Shown here: positions 13,101-26,000 of the stretch, piece after piece
Layout: each line of letters opens with the position of its first letter
How positions within the stretch are numbered: the first letter of the stretch is position 1
Assembly (NCBI RefSeq): GCF_030936135.1
Contig: NC_082637.1
Span: 13,777,001 to 13,841,000 of the forward strand
DNA length: 64,000 nt
Reading direction: 5' to 3'
Origin: Gavia stellata
Lineage: Eukaryota > Chordata > Aves > Gaviiformes > Gaviidae
The notes under the pieces: generated by a model
Told to the model about the DNA's origin: nothing
Database searches by the model: none
What the model saw: the letters and a program-made list of their open reading frames with translations, nothing else
Program-made: the position numbers and the translations under genes

Positions 13101-16100
13101 TCCAATCAATCATAAAATTACTTATTTAAAATTAAATGTTGAACTATTAAGTTTTTCTTAAAACTCTTGAGTTTTTCCTATCTACTTAACTTTCCATATG
13201 ACAAACTTACTTCTCTGAGCATAACTTTGTTTGTAAGAATATGTATACCGTCTGCGTGCCAGACTGTGCCCTGAAGATTTTTCAGGCTTGCTTCTTTTCC
13301 TCTCCTGCTGCTATTTATCCTCCCTTACAACTTCTGTTATTTGAGTCCACTGGGCAATCTCACTCCTTGCAAGCAGTATAAGTGGGTCTAGATCCCAGGA
13401 ACTGCCACCCAGCATAGCTGCTATGCATGGGAGACAGTCAGCAGCTCTAATGGGTAAGCTCTTCTGGCACTTTCATTTTTCTGTCATTCCAGAAACAAGA
13501 TGAAGACAGGTCACTGTTTATTGTAAAGCCTGTTTTGCAGAAAACGTGCTTTTGCAGGGAAAAGCTTGTGGCAGAGGCCCCTGGGCTATTGTATATCAAT
13601 TTAATCTTAAGTCTTGTCATATTTTTCTGTTTCAGCATTCCTATGCAGGCAGGTAAGATGCAGCTTGGCCAGGTTTTCTAAAACCTCTGTCAAAACAGGA
13701 ACTTTTGTTGCGTTCTTTTCAACTTTTGAGCAGGCAGGCTCAAATGACTGGTACAGCTAATAGGAGTATAACAGTATGTCCCAGTAATCAGTCAGACCAT
13801 GAGTCTAAAGTATGAGACCATCAAAACTATGGGTATAGAAGACAGGACTAAGAGCAAAAAAGCAGGCCTCGGGATGGAAAAATCTCAGGAACAGAAAAGG
13901 CTGGGAGGATGTGATGTGCAAATACCTGCTTCCACCAATCCACATTCCAGCTGTTGGATGTACAATAGCCCTGCAATCCACAATGAGAGAAATAGAGTGG
14001 AAAATCTCTTCTCTGCATTCATAACTACAGTCTCTGCACAACAAAGATGCGAGAGCAGAAAGGATTCTCAGTAGGAATACATTCTGTCACAGCAGATTTC
14101 AAACACCTCTTTAATACTCTTGCATATATTTCTGATTAGGCAAAGAAATTAACACTGTAACCATGTATCTCTTTAAATCCTTCATTTCTGTATGTTGTTT
14201 AATTCCAAAACCAAAGTAGTGTACTTATTTTCAGAAAAAAAGAAGAAAAAAATCAAAATGAAGCAGAAAGAACTGACACTTACACCTTGGAGTTTTTCTT
14301 CACTCCTAGAAAAGGACTATTCTCTTTCCTCCCCCCTCTGCCCCTGCACATCCACCTTCCCTATTTTTTTGGTTCTACTTAACCGATTCATCATCTTTCT
14401 CTCACAACTAGCTATAATAAATATTTTTTCCATGAATTAAGTAACATGCATGCCGTTTCTGGGTAGATAAGAAGTGGAATCAATTGAAACCACCTCTAAC
14501 TCACTAGTATCATTGCACTCATATTTCCTTTTTGAGTCACAGAGCAAGAGCAATATCGAATCCAGGAATTATTAAAGTGCAAAAAATGCTATAGCAAAAT
14601 GAACAGCACTGTCTTTTTCCTTTTTTCAGACCAAAGCCCCAGCTAGTCTAAAAATTTGTTTTTGCTCAAAGTCTATGACCATCAATAGGGCCCAGAGATA
14701 ATACCAGAAATAAGACATATATGTCTTCTTTGATACTTGAAGGTAATTTTGTAGAAATATTTTATTACATGTAGTCACTGTTACCTAACTTTATGGTATT
14801 CTCTATTTTGCTACCACAGCGGTGAAACTGGAATTAGAAATTACAAATGTACAACTTTAAGCAAATCAGATGCACTAAAAATCATGCTCAACCAAAAGCT
14901 TATGCACAGACCTAGCAGCAAATGCAAATCCTGTATTCTCCACCAAATGTAGAAAAAAAGTATTTCTTTGCAATGGAAACAAACGTTTCTGAATTACTGT
15001 CAACCTACTGAAGTCATGCCAAAGAAGAAACAGCTGGACTAGTATATAAAAGAATACCTTTGCATTGAAGGATTCCATTGAGGAAGGAATTTTCCATGTC
15101 AACTTAGCAGCCTGTGGGAAAGAACTGTTTTTATTTTACCATGTTGTGATCAGAAATATTTCTTTCTTTGTTGACATTTACAGAGTTTAATAAGCAAACA
15201 TAAAAATCTTCCAAAAAAGCAATGGAAACAGTTTTACAATCATATCCTTTCAGAAACAAAATGCACTATAAGTCATCATAATCAAAGGAAAAATATTTCC
15301 ATCAATTTTTAGTTATCTCTTACCATTTTTGTAATTTTAGTCATCAGCTTGCAGTTTGAAATCTCCTACTTATCCACAAAATACATAAAAAGCTGGCATC
15401 ACTGAGGAAAGATATTCTACCTCTGCTTTTTTCTTGAAGAGACCAAATAATTTGGAAAGAAATACCTAAGAGTAAATTAAAATAATGTGCTCAACAAACA
15501 CTGTAAGCCTATCTAGATGATACCTAAGCATAATAAATGGTTCTCTTTTGTTTCCGTAATCTTCGCAATTTTGTAATATTTCAATAAGAATTTTTAGAAA
15601 TACTTCAGGAAGAGATTAAGAAGTCCTTGTAACTGCAGCAGCTTAAGGCACAGTGATTTTGCTTTAGACCTAAAAATTCTATATGTAGAATAATATCACC
15701 ATATATTATGCTTTATTCAATAGGAAAAATCTATATTTTCCTTGAACTCTTTTTAAACCTATGAGGGATAGTTAGGTTTTGTGTGTAGTTCCACATCTAT
15801 TAATTCATTTCTCATAGGAGTCTTTAGCCAGTTTACAGCAAAATTTACTAAGAGGTGAACAAAAGCAAATGCACAAGATAACTCTTAATTATACTTCATT
15901 TCTCACTATGTTGATATAACTGAAAACTACTGAATTAAATTCACACCACTGATAAAGCTCAATATTAACATAAATATTATTATTCCAGGTATATCTTGTC
16001 AGTTTCCTTTAATCTTAAAACCTAATTAGAATTAATTTAAATTACCTAAAACCAGGGGATGTAAATGTAGTCATTTAGAAGGAATATAGAATCTCATAAA

Positions 16101-19100
16101 TCACACCTGAAATAAGAACTCAGGTGGGCTAAGACACAGGTATGCATCCTGACAGCAGAATAAGGAACTGCAAATTATGGCAAAATGAACTTCAATTATT
16201 CTATTTAGTGAAGAGCAGCTGTATTAAATCTGAAGATGACAGTTCCCTTTATGAGTGGAACAAATGAGCAGTTCCCTGGTGCTGAAAGGGAGAGGTCTTT
16301 CTTCCTCACTTTTTCTTGGTTCCTCTTGCTTTTGATTCAGTTCCTTCCATCCCACCCTCAGTAATGCAGTTTCCCCACCCTGCCTCACTGTCCAGGATAC
16401 AGCATCTGTATGATCTCAAGATTAAAGATTTAATGGGTTAAACTGCTACTGTTTTTCCCAAACTAGTTTGCTGACATTTTAGTAAGCTGGCTATGATCAT
16501 GTGCAAGGTAAACAACAGACATTTGGGGCCAGAACTGGGGAAAGGGAAACAAGATACGGGATTTCTCATTCTGTCCTGGAGAGTTGTTAATGTGTCTATG
16601 TCTATTTCATGTAACCATGTTTTATTAGTGTAGTTTAAAGGGAAATATACTGTTCATTCATTAAGTCGTAGCCTGTATCAAAGTTTCAGGTTCTATTAAT
16701 ATTTGCAGGGAAAGAGAAATTAAGGCAAAAGATTTTCTGCTCAATAAATGTAAAAAAGGTGAATCTGAAGATTTAGAGAAATCTGTAGCTGGAAGAAGCA
16801 ATCCTGAAAGTACTATAGGCAACTAGAGGACAGCAAAACACAGTCAACTCTGTCAAGTCATTGTAACTTGCCCATCTTGGAACAAAGAAGTAGATTGTGT
16901 GCTCCCTAAGAGATAATACTTTCAGAATGACAAATCAGGATTCACCTCACTTAACCAGATGCCTATAGCTGAGCTTGTAGCAGAGCTATATAGGGGTCCC
17001 TGTATCGTCAATATAGAGAAACAGGCTCCTACAGAATGTGCCTTATCTTACCTGTTTTAGATAAAGGATAAGTCAAATTTATCTGAGAAGTGCCTGTTTC
17101 TTCACTGACTATGAACAGGAGTCTATGCAGGCTGTTGTAAGTATCCACACTTGGTCGGAAGAATTGCAATTACAGTAACAAGTGGGATGGAGTTGAGAGA
17201 CAAACAGGAAAAAATCAGAAAAAAATAGAGAGAGATAGTAACTAAGCCTCATCATCACAGACAACTGCAAACACCCTCTAGGGGCACATCTTTGGAGACT
17301 GAAGCTTTCACCCATGTCCAGGTATGATACCCAGCCTTTTTTCACTCTACCCCCCTGACTAGCATAAAAATAATGGCAGAATCCTGTTAATCTTGATGAA
17401 CTTAGGACTTAGACCTAAAGTCTGAATGAGATGTGGGGTTACATTTTCTTTTAATAAAATAGTAATGAAAGATTGAGGATGGATGAAAAAAGTATAAACT
17501 GTAGCAGGAAATATACACAAGTAGTAAGGCCAACATACTTTTTATGGTTTATGTGTGAGTCTTCAAAGAACACAGAAGATAAAAGGGAAGCTCAAATGAA
17601 AATTAAAGAAATCCCTTTTATGCAATATTGCCTGATAAAATATATTAGCTATCTTTCTGTCTCTCTCTTATATCACATTTTATTGTTGATTATTTGGATC
17701 ATAGGATGGATATTAAGGTCTCTAAGACAAATATATTGTGAGTGAATCTACAGAATACCTACCCTACATGCCCAGTTTGAAAGCAATCTTATTTTTGCTG
17801 CCAATTTTTATTAATAATTTTTGGCAACTTCCACATTCCGTTCTATTTTGCTTCTCTAGTCAAGTTCATAACCTGGTATGTGGAATGCACCTACCTGGGG
17901 GTGAAACAGCAGGCCTGTTCTTTATGCTTTGAAGACTGGGCAAAGATAAGACAGAGTAAACTTGGGTTTAAGAAGGAGCACTTCAGTGAGCGTGGAGGGC
18001 AGAACCAGTCTGAAAGTTCATGTTTACTAACATTTACTAATTGTAACCAAACAACACAAATCCTAACAGCAGGCACACAATACACTGACACCTGCTTTTA
18101 CAATCTGTAAAAACAATTAAAAATTTTTTCTTCTAATCATAGTATTTAGGATTTTTCCTAACAGAAAAAAAATTTCATATTATTAATAAAACCATTTACT
18201 GTAAAGTAAAATGGCATACATTATACCTTTTATAAATTAAACATTAGTTAAGCTATTAATTTATTTAACATTCCTAACATCATCTCACTGATGTTTGGAA
18301 AGAAATACTAATAACTTGCAGTTTAAGTTCCCTTGTCAATCAGGCCAAGGTCAGGGACTTGTGAAAAGAAATAGATGAGGGGGCTAAGGGGGAGAAAAAC
18401 ATTTACAATTTTAATTCCAAGGAGTAACTAGAATAATGCTTTTGGTTTTGAGAAATTCTTATAATTGTATTGCTTTAGACAAGAATACCAATTTTAACTT
18501 TCCATTATGAAATCTGCATGTACAACCTTAAAATTACCTTACTAAACATAGGGTACAATTTTATGCGAAAGATGGATGAATTGAATGTGCTGGCAGACTC
18601 TCCTGATTTTGTTTCCTGAAGTGCTTTAGAACTGTAATGATGGCTTTTTCATTATGGTAATGACTTACAGATTGTTTGAATATCTGTAATTACGTAAATT
18701 CTGTTTTTGACATAAGCAAGGGCTATTGCATTGTAATTGGACATCTATTTGTACTGAAAATTCATGTAATTTGATTTTTTCTATCTCTGTCAAGATCTAC
18801 TGTCTTGCATTTATGTTTTCTTTTGTTATGAAACAGACGACAAAACACAACCAAAAATCCTTCTCTTGATGCCCTTACCTTTCCACTCAATAAAGAAAAC
18901 AAAGCAAAATAATTTCCAGAAGGCTGTAATCAAGCCAAAGAGTGCCATATAAAAGGAAACTTTCTGCATGAATGTAATAGGAAAGGGGAGTTTCATGCAT
19001 CCAGCACCAGGCTAAAATCTAAGTTGTCTTTCCCAGATCCTCTGAGTTTAAAATAACAAAATAGTGACTGTGTGGTTCATCATTAATTCAGATCTAAAGT

Positions 19101-22100
19101 ACTGCTAAGCATGCTAAATAACACTGAGCATGAATATCACTGAGCCATTTAATGCAAATAGTCTCACACTCTCAGAGGAAATGGCTGCTACAATACCTAG
19201 AAAATCAGAGGAGGATTAAAGTAGGAAATAAATAAATATTTAGCAAAAAAAAAGCCTCCGTTTCCTGCTAACTTTTTGAGCAGGCCTTTTATTATTTAAT
19301 ACTGGAAATTCAATTCTTTCATAGTCTCCTCAGTTTCTTGAAAGTGTAGAACAGTGAGTTGAGATACCAGGAAAAAAATATAGAAACATGTATGAACTAT
19401 TGCATAATTACATTTCTTAGTGCACCTACAAAAACAATATTAATTTGTCTCTACTAGGCATGATGAAAATTGTAGCCTTCTCCCACAAAAGATACGTCAA
19501 TTCATAAACATTTCATAGTCATACTTATGTGGCTCTGCACTCAAACTTTAGAATTCTGATGTAATTGCTTCCCTTTAATTTTTGTATCGGATTTTCTTTT
19601 TAATCTTACAGTAATCAAATATGGGGTAATTTTGTCTCAGACATACTCAATTTTAAGACAGTAATACCATACAGTTTATATTGCACTGGTGGAAGTGAAG
19701 GGCAAGTTAAGAGTAAAAGGAAATATTTACCTGAATTGTTTTGTACATATGAGAGAATTCAGTTTATTGGTTAGTTAACAATAAAGTCCCATTTAAACAG
19801 GGTATGGTAACTCAAAAAATACTATCAAATGTATGAAAACACACAAGTACAAAAAAATGAAAAAGTAAAATGGGGGAAACAGAATGACTGTTTTTAAATT
19901 ATTTTAGTAACATTGTACACATATAAAAACATGGTGGAAGAAAAATAATAAGTGGAATGCTGTAGTTCAGTACACAAAACATAGGAAAAAATATTGTTGA
20001 CTCCAACAGAGGAGTGGTGTTAAACGCTAAAATAACTGAATCAAATCAGATAAACAAGTTCACTGCATTAATAAGGAGAATAGGATCAGTATGGATTGGG
20101 ATTCCACACTTAAGTAGGAAAGCACAGGATTTTTAAGACTATAATGCTGACAGTGGAACTAGGATGATGACAGTGACTGTGAGATAACAGGAAACCTGAG
20201 AGCAAGAAGCTAACAATAATGCAAAACAGATAAATTCCACAGGGCTGCACTTCTGAGGCAAAAATTTATAATACTATAACGGATTATTTCACTGAATCCA
20301 GTCAGGAAACCCACAAGAGGAGAAATAACTCCTGAGTTAGTCCTCCACAAAGTACAGGACATGATTCAAAATGATATTAAGGAGCTAATCTGTTACTGTG
20401 TCCACCATGGTCTTCATTTCATGGGCAACATAAGCTAAAAAAAACCCACAAAACCCCACCAATCTAGGGTTTAATTTCAAAAAAAGTAAATTATTTTTAG
20501 ATGAGTGGCCTTGTTAAAAACAAACAAAAAAGGAAATTTTATATCTTATCTGCTTGTAAGTGCCATGAAGACTTTTCAGTGGCACCACAAGAGTGTTTCA
20601 GAAAAAAATAGAAGGAGCTTTCCTTACAGGGGTTATACTGGAAAATCTGTTTCAAATATGTGTGGCAGTAGAAGACTGGGAACAGAATAACAAAATGAAT
20701 TGTCGCAAATTGCCAAAACTGAATGAAAAGTACTAGTTTTGAAGGAACACACCTCCAAAGTAACAAAATTACTAGTGTAGATGTGCAACCTACCTTGATT
20801 CCAGTGGTTCCCAAAGCAGGCTGCCTGGGTACATGCCTGGGTTCCCCTCCTTTTGCCCTGAATGTAAGCTTAGTACTATGTTTCCCACTCATTTGCAGTC
20901 TGACAATGCTGCAAATGAATTCAGTTCACTGTGGGAAAAGCTGCAGAATAGAACAGCCACAGCAACAAAAAATAAGTGAACATAAAATGCTAACAAATCA
21001 GACAATTCTATTAAAATAATTATTCTTGCAGTATCTTAGAAAAATAACAAATCATATTAAAAAAGAAACACACAGAATCAATGGCATCTGGAGATTTAGT
21101 TACTCCATTCTCTCAAAGCTATTGCTTTTGCTATTGGTTGAGACTGAATTAATATTGTGCATCTTACTTAACTATTAAAATCAATTTAATAGCATTGTAT
21201 TTCCTTTTTGCAACAATACAAAGATTTAAATTGTATCACCTGTCACTAGGTTTCCAAGAGGGAGCTTAGACAGCTTCATGAGTTACATATGTAATCCATA
21301 GGACGCAACACAAGGAAGTGAAGAGAGATAAGGAAGATAAACAAGAATGAAAGAAAGTAGAAATAAGATAAGATACAGGTGCGAAACAAAATGAACTGTC
21401 ACAAAGATCATGTGTATTGTTACTGGATGCTCAAGAAAAGATCAAAAAAAATGGAGTGCCACCTTTGGTCATTTAAACTTCAAAATTGCACAATGGACAG
21501 TATTCTAGGTCACAAAAATGGAGAAGTTCAAAATACTAGTATTTTTTAATCGAGCAGAAGAATGGGAAAAATATGATAAGTATACTTGGACAAAGAATAC
21601 AGAATTATTCTTTAAAGAAGCCAACAAGAAGTCGCAATAATAAATACTAAATTTGTAACAAAAGATTATTTTATTAAATACACCTGGTTTTCATACCTGA
21701 GGAAGCAGAATATCTTCCATTAAAATATCTTCCAAAAATAGACATGCTTTTAGTAAGTTCTTTTTTTAACACAACAATCTGGCTGCACTGACTCAAAGTG
21801 ACTTACACTGATTTAAAACAGTTAAAACAGTCCAGACCAATAAATTTAAACTATCTTCTAATAATACTCCCAGTTAGGAAAAAAGCAATGAAAGTCAATA
21901 CACTGAAGGGGCAAAACTTTAACACAAATGCAAGTTCTATACTCAGTGATCCTGGTATACTCACTCTTCCCTTAATAGCAGAGGTTTTAATCATATCCTC
22001 TCAAGACCCATGGAGTTATCAAAAGCAGGCCCACAAACCAGAAGTCTTTCCAATTTCATTTGTTCGGTAAAATTAAATTTCACTCTGATTTTGAATAATG

Positions 22101-22340
22101 TTCAGTTTTATTACACATATATGACATATATAATATCAAATTGGTTATATGTTACTAGACTCCATGAGAACTGCCAATTATCACCGAAGAATACAATTAT
22201 AAAGGGTAAGCAAACCAGTATGATCAGTAAATGGTTCATGTTTAAACAAGAAAGTCACCAAAACCCTATGAAGAGATTTCATGGGGACACAGGAACCATC
22301 AAAGAGTCATAAGAACAGGAATCATTCTTGAATACCATAG
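10128..22340. other. 12-kb gene-free, repeat-poor stretch
   Basis: I found no supportable exon, RNA gene or clear repeat here. All ORFs are under 120 codons and look like chance. 10,960-11,560 has the texture of conserved non-coding DNA (clustered TAAT/ATTA and TTAATTAA cores). 20,801 onward has a hAT-like start that I rejected. A few A or T runs occur. Confidence 0.6.
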
Positions 22341-22406
22341 TAAGTTGGACTAGATGATTGTTGTAGCTCCCTTCCAACTGAACTATTCTATTCTATTTTA
22401 TTCTAC
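22341..22406 (+). mobile_element. CR1 3' tail fragment
   Basis: TTGGACTAGATGATTG, then CCCTTCCAACTGAACTATTC and (ATTCT)n. This is the same tail variant as the element ending at 3595, and only the last 65 bp or so are present. Confidence 0.8.
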
Positions 22407-23004
22407 CAAAGAATTACAAATTTTGAAAAACAATCTTCTTGACATTTCTGCCCATGGATTGGCAAAGATTTGCAGCCCAACCTGGGATTAATGTCCTACC
22501 TAATTCCTTTCATTAAGGTTCTGCGCAGGATAAACTTACTGCAGACATGCCAATAAGAGAAAAACTTAGAGATCAACCAAAGGGAATTTTTAGCTAGAAT
22601 AAAATAATTAGAGACATTAACACTCATGTATGGGAACAGCTGAACACTACTATTATAAAAAAATACAATTATAACAATAAAACTAAATGAATCAGAATAT
22701 TTATTTCAAAAAACCCTGCAATACCTGGAGTTGCCAGTTTCTGGAGTTGCCAAAATGCCAGTGAAGTGATGGGCTAATTGAACAGAACCTTGTTAAGAAA
22801 TGTGATGCAGCAGTCATGTAGATATGCCAAATTATATTAAAGGTTTACGCGCAGCTCACATTGCCAGCAAAACAGGAACTACGTATCTAATACCTGTGAT
22901 TCCTGCAGATCTCCTACCTGTCCTAACCAGTGAAAGTTACTGTCTTAGCCAAAACTGAAATCTGATATTTGAATGTTTTTTTAGAAAAAGCATAGGTTTA
23001 AGTT

Positions 23005-23062
23005 GCAGAATGACCTTTAAAGGTCCCTTCCAACCCAAACTATTCTATGATCCTATGATTGC
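23005..23062 (+). mobile_element. CR1 3' tail fragment
   Basis: AATGACCTTTAAAGGTCCC, then CAACCCAAACTATTCTATGA and a second ATTCTATG-like unit. Only the end of the element is present. Confidence 0.82.
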
Positions 23063-26000
23063 TTGTATGTGGTACAGTTTAAAATACAGAAGTAACTGGT
23101 TTTCTTCTGTTGGGTTCTTCTGAAGCTTGCATATAACTATATTTTTAGAAGCTTTGAAAGACAAGTAAGTTGAAAATTCCTGGAAAAAGTTCAAGGAGAA
23201 CATTTAAGCTGCAGTTAATGAATGTGCTCGACTAAACAGGGTGGGACCTATAAAAAAAAGAATCAATACCACAGGCTAAGGAATTCAACATTGCTTAAGA
23301 AGGGAGCTGTAGTCCAGGAAATCCACAATCCTGAACACTCAAGAATAGACCAGTCACCCGACTAAAAGGACCACTGGATGAAAGAATATCTGTTTGCCTA
23401 ACTGTATTCTGGTTGTCCAGACACGACACTGCTCTGTTAAATACACTATCTGCTTTGACAGATAGGGAGTTTGTAACCTAGGCTCTTAAAAGTTGAAAGA
23501 CACATTCTAAAAGGAAAAAAAGAAAGGTGGGGGTGTCAGAGAATAGCACATGCTATCTTATGATCTCAAGCAGAGAGGACTAAACTGCGAGAAACAAATG
23601 ACTAAGTAAGGTAACAGCAAGAACCTCTAGTCGCACCTCTGCAAGCTCCAGTGTATGATGTATGCAAATTATCTGTGCTTCGTATTTAAGCTCTGCTCTA
23701 CAACCAAGAGAACATAGACAGACTTCATTTCCACTTCGAAATTAACATGAGCAAATACAAATTCCTTGATAACTACAAACCCAGTGGACACTGGAAGAAA
23801 AAAAATAAACTACTTGTACATGTACTGGAGATGGGATGGAATGAAATGCACCTACTAAGAAAGAAACCCCTCTTCTCAATATCCAAAGTTGCCCAAAAGC
23901 TTAAGCAAAAACAAGGCATAAGAATTAGAATGGAAGAGAATATTATCAGTGTTCCTATGGACTACAGAAATCAAAGACATATCTATGCTAGTAATACTGA
24001 TTTCAGTTCTAAGAATCACATCTCAAAAAAAGAAGAAAACAGGAAGAATACAAAAATAGCAGAAGGAAGTTCAGACAGGAATTTTAAATATGTTAAAAAT
24101 ACAAAAAGAGGTATAGAAAAAACTACCATACAAAAGGGAAAAAAATGTTGCACTCTGTAATTTAGAAGGGAGATGACTATGTGGGCATACAAAACAACAA
24201 ATGATGCAATGAAAATGAACTAGGCTGCTGTTACTCTGAAACCAAAAAATGTTAAACTCAAAATTGACAAAAGGAAATGCTGAAAACTCTTTTTCACAAG
24301 GGAAAAGTTCTTGTTCTTGTCTTGTTTACCATCAGGGGCTGAACATGGAGCTCTTCAGATAACACATAGATTTCTTATCACTGTTACCTAATAAGCTGTG
24401 TATCAGGAAATGTAATTAGCATCAATCAATATTCCCAAAGCCTCTTCCTTCCCCTTACAATATATCCAAGGTTCTCACCACACTCATGACAGACACAATC
24501 ATATCCTCTCCCTGAAACTGTATTCTACCCTATTTCTCCATTCTTGTTCAGGCAGTCCCCATCAAATACTGATTATTCAGAAGACACTGTCAGCTACTTG
24601 TGTCATTGTCAATCTGAGTCTCTGTCTTTCCTCTTCCTTCTATCGCTCTTCCTTACTCTTCTCCTTTACCCAGCAGCACTATGTAACTTTTACCTTTCCT
24701 TCATTTTCTCCATCCAACTCAACAGAGCAGAGTCTTCGCATATAAATCAAGCCTCACAAGCAGTGACTGGGAGAACCTAACATGAAATTTTCTTTATTAA
24801 GCTGATTATTCTGTAAATGCAACAGATTCTTGCCTTTTTCTCTGAAGAACGGGTTATCAGCTCCAATCACAGGCTGAATATCAGAAAAATGAACAAGAGC
24901 TTTGACCCAGTACAGCAATTTCTATGTTCTTGTGTATGAAAGGACTTAAATACCTCCTAAGGAAACACAACAGTTTTGTGTTAGCAACTATGTGCCTCAG
25001 TATAAATCCTAAGCAACAAGCACTGAAATAATCAACTCCTTGGATGTGGGCCTGTTAATACCCTTAAACCAGAACTGGTAATCAAAATGATCCTCTGTGT
25101 GGTTTTCCCAGCCAACCTGAAGGGCTGTTAACAAGATGAATGTTATTACTTCCAAAAGAATATTGTATCTCTCAGTGAAAGCATCACCAATATTTACTCA
25201 GGTATCAAGACTGCAAACTGGAAATGGAGACACCAAAGAATGTCAGCAAATCAGTTGAACCTGTTCTCTCAATTCTTCTATCAATAATTTTCTGGATTTC
25301 GTTCTATCACTTCTAAAACATTAAACTGAAACACTGTCACTTTAAATAAAAGTAGTAATGGAAAATATGCATGTTGCACATTGTTTCAATAAATAACCTG
25401 GAAAAGTCCACCACACGTATCAAGAGATCAAAAAACCCAACAGGCATTGTGGCTTCCCAAAAGACCCTCTTTCTTAAGGTGTTTGACAATGAAATAGCAA
25501 GGTAGTAAGTTATGCATTGCTGGCAAGTATTACATTTAGTAACTTCCAGAAGTTACTAAGCCAAACTACCTTGATTCTGAAATTAAATACCTTCCCTATC
25601 TGCAGACAGAAGACAGCTGTGAAAGCCACTCTTCCCTCTCCTCCAGTGCAGACCTACAGCTTTACAATTCTGTATCTCTGCAGCAGGCTCCTTGCTCTCT
25701 GAGCTAAGATGTGAACAGGCACGGGAGAATGCAGTCAGCTACTGCCCACTATTTGAAAGCCATTTGCTGTCTCCTGGAAGAGGCACTGAGCTGAATGGGA
25801 GCATCCTTAAGCCAGTCCAGCTTGTGGACTGCTTGTTGGATCACAGTAAGCCACAGTAAAATTATCTTAAATATGATTAACTACTGCTGCTGCCAAACAA
25901 TTTGAATTTAGGAATGATATGGATTCAAACATAGTGATAACAGTCTTACAATTGAAGTTTTGGTTTGGTTCTCGATCTAAGTTTAAACTGGGTTGTAAAT

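Noticed and set aside
20801..20850. hAT transposon end (CAGTGGTTCCCAAAG)
   Set aside because: The first 14 bases resemble a hAT terminus but no internal similarity, partner end or clear 8-bp target duplication was found.
23747..24160. A new protein-coding gene (137 codons)
   Set aside because: Composition follows the A-rich DNA, no domain is seen, and the length is within chance. Not annotated as CDS.
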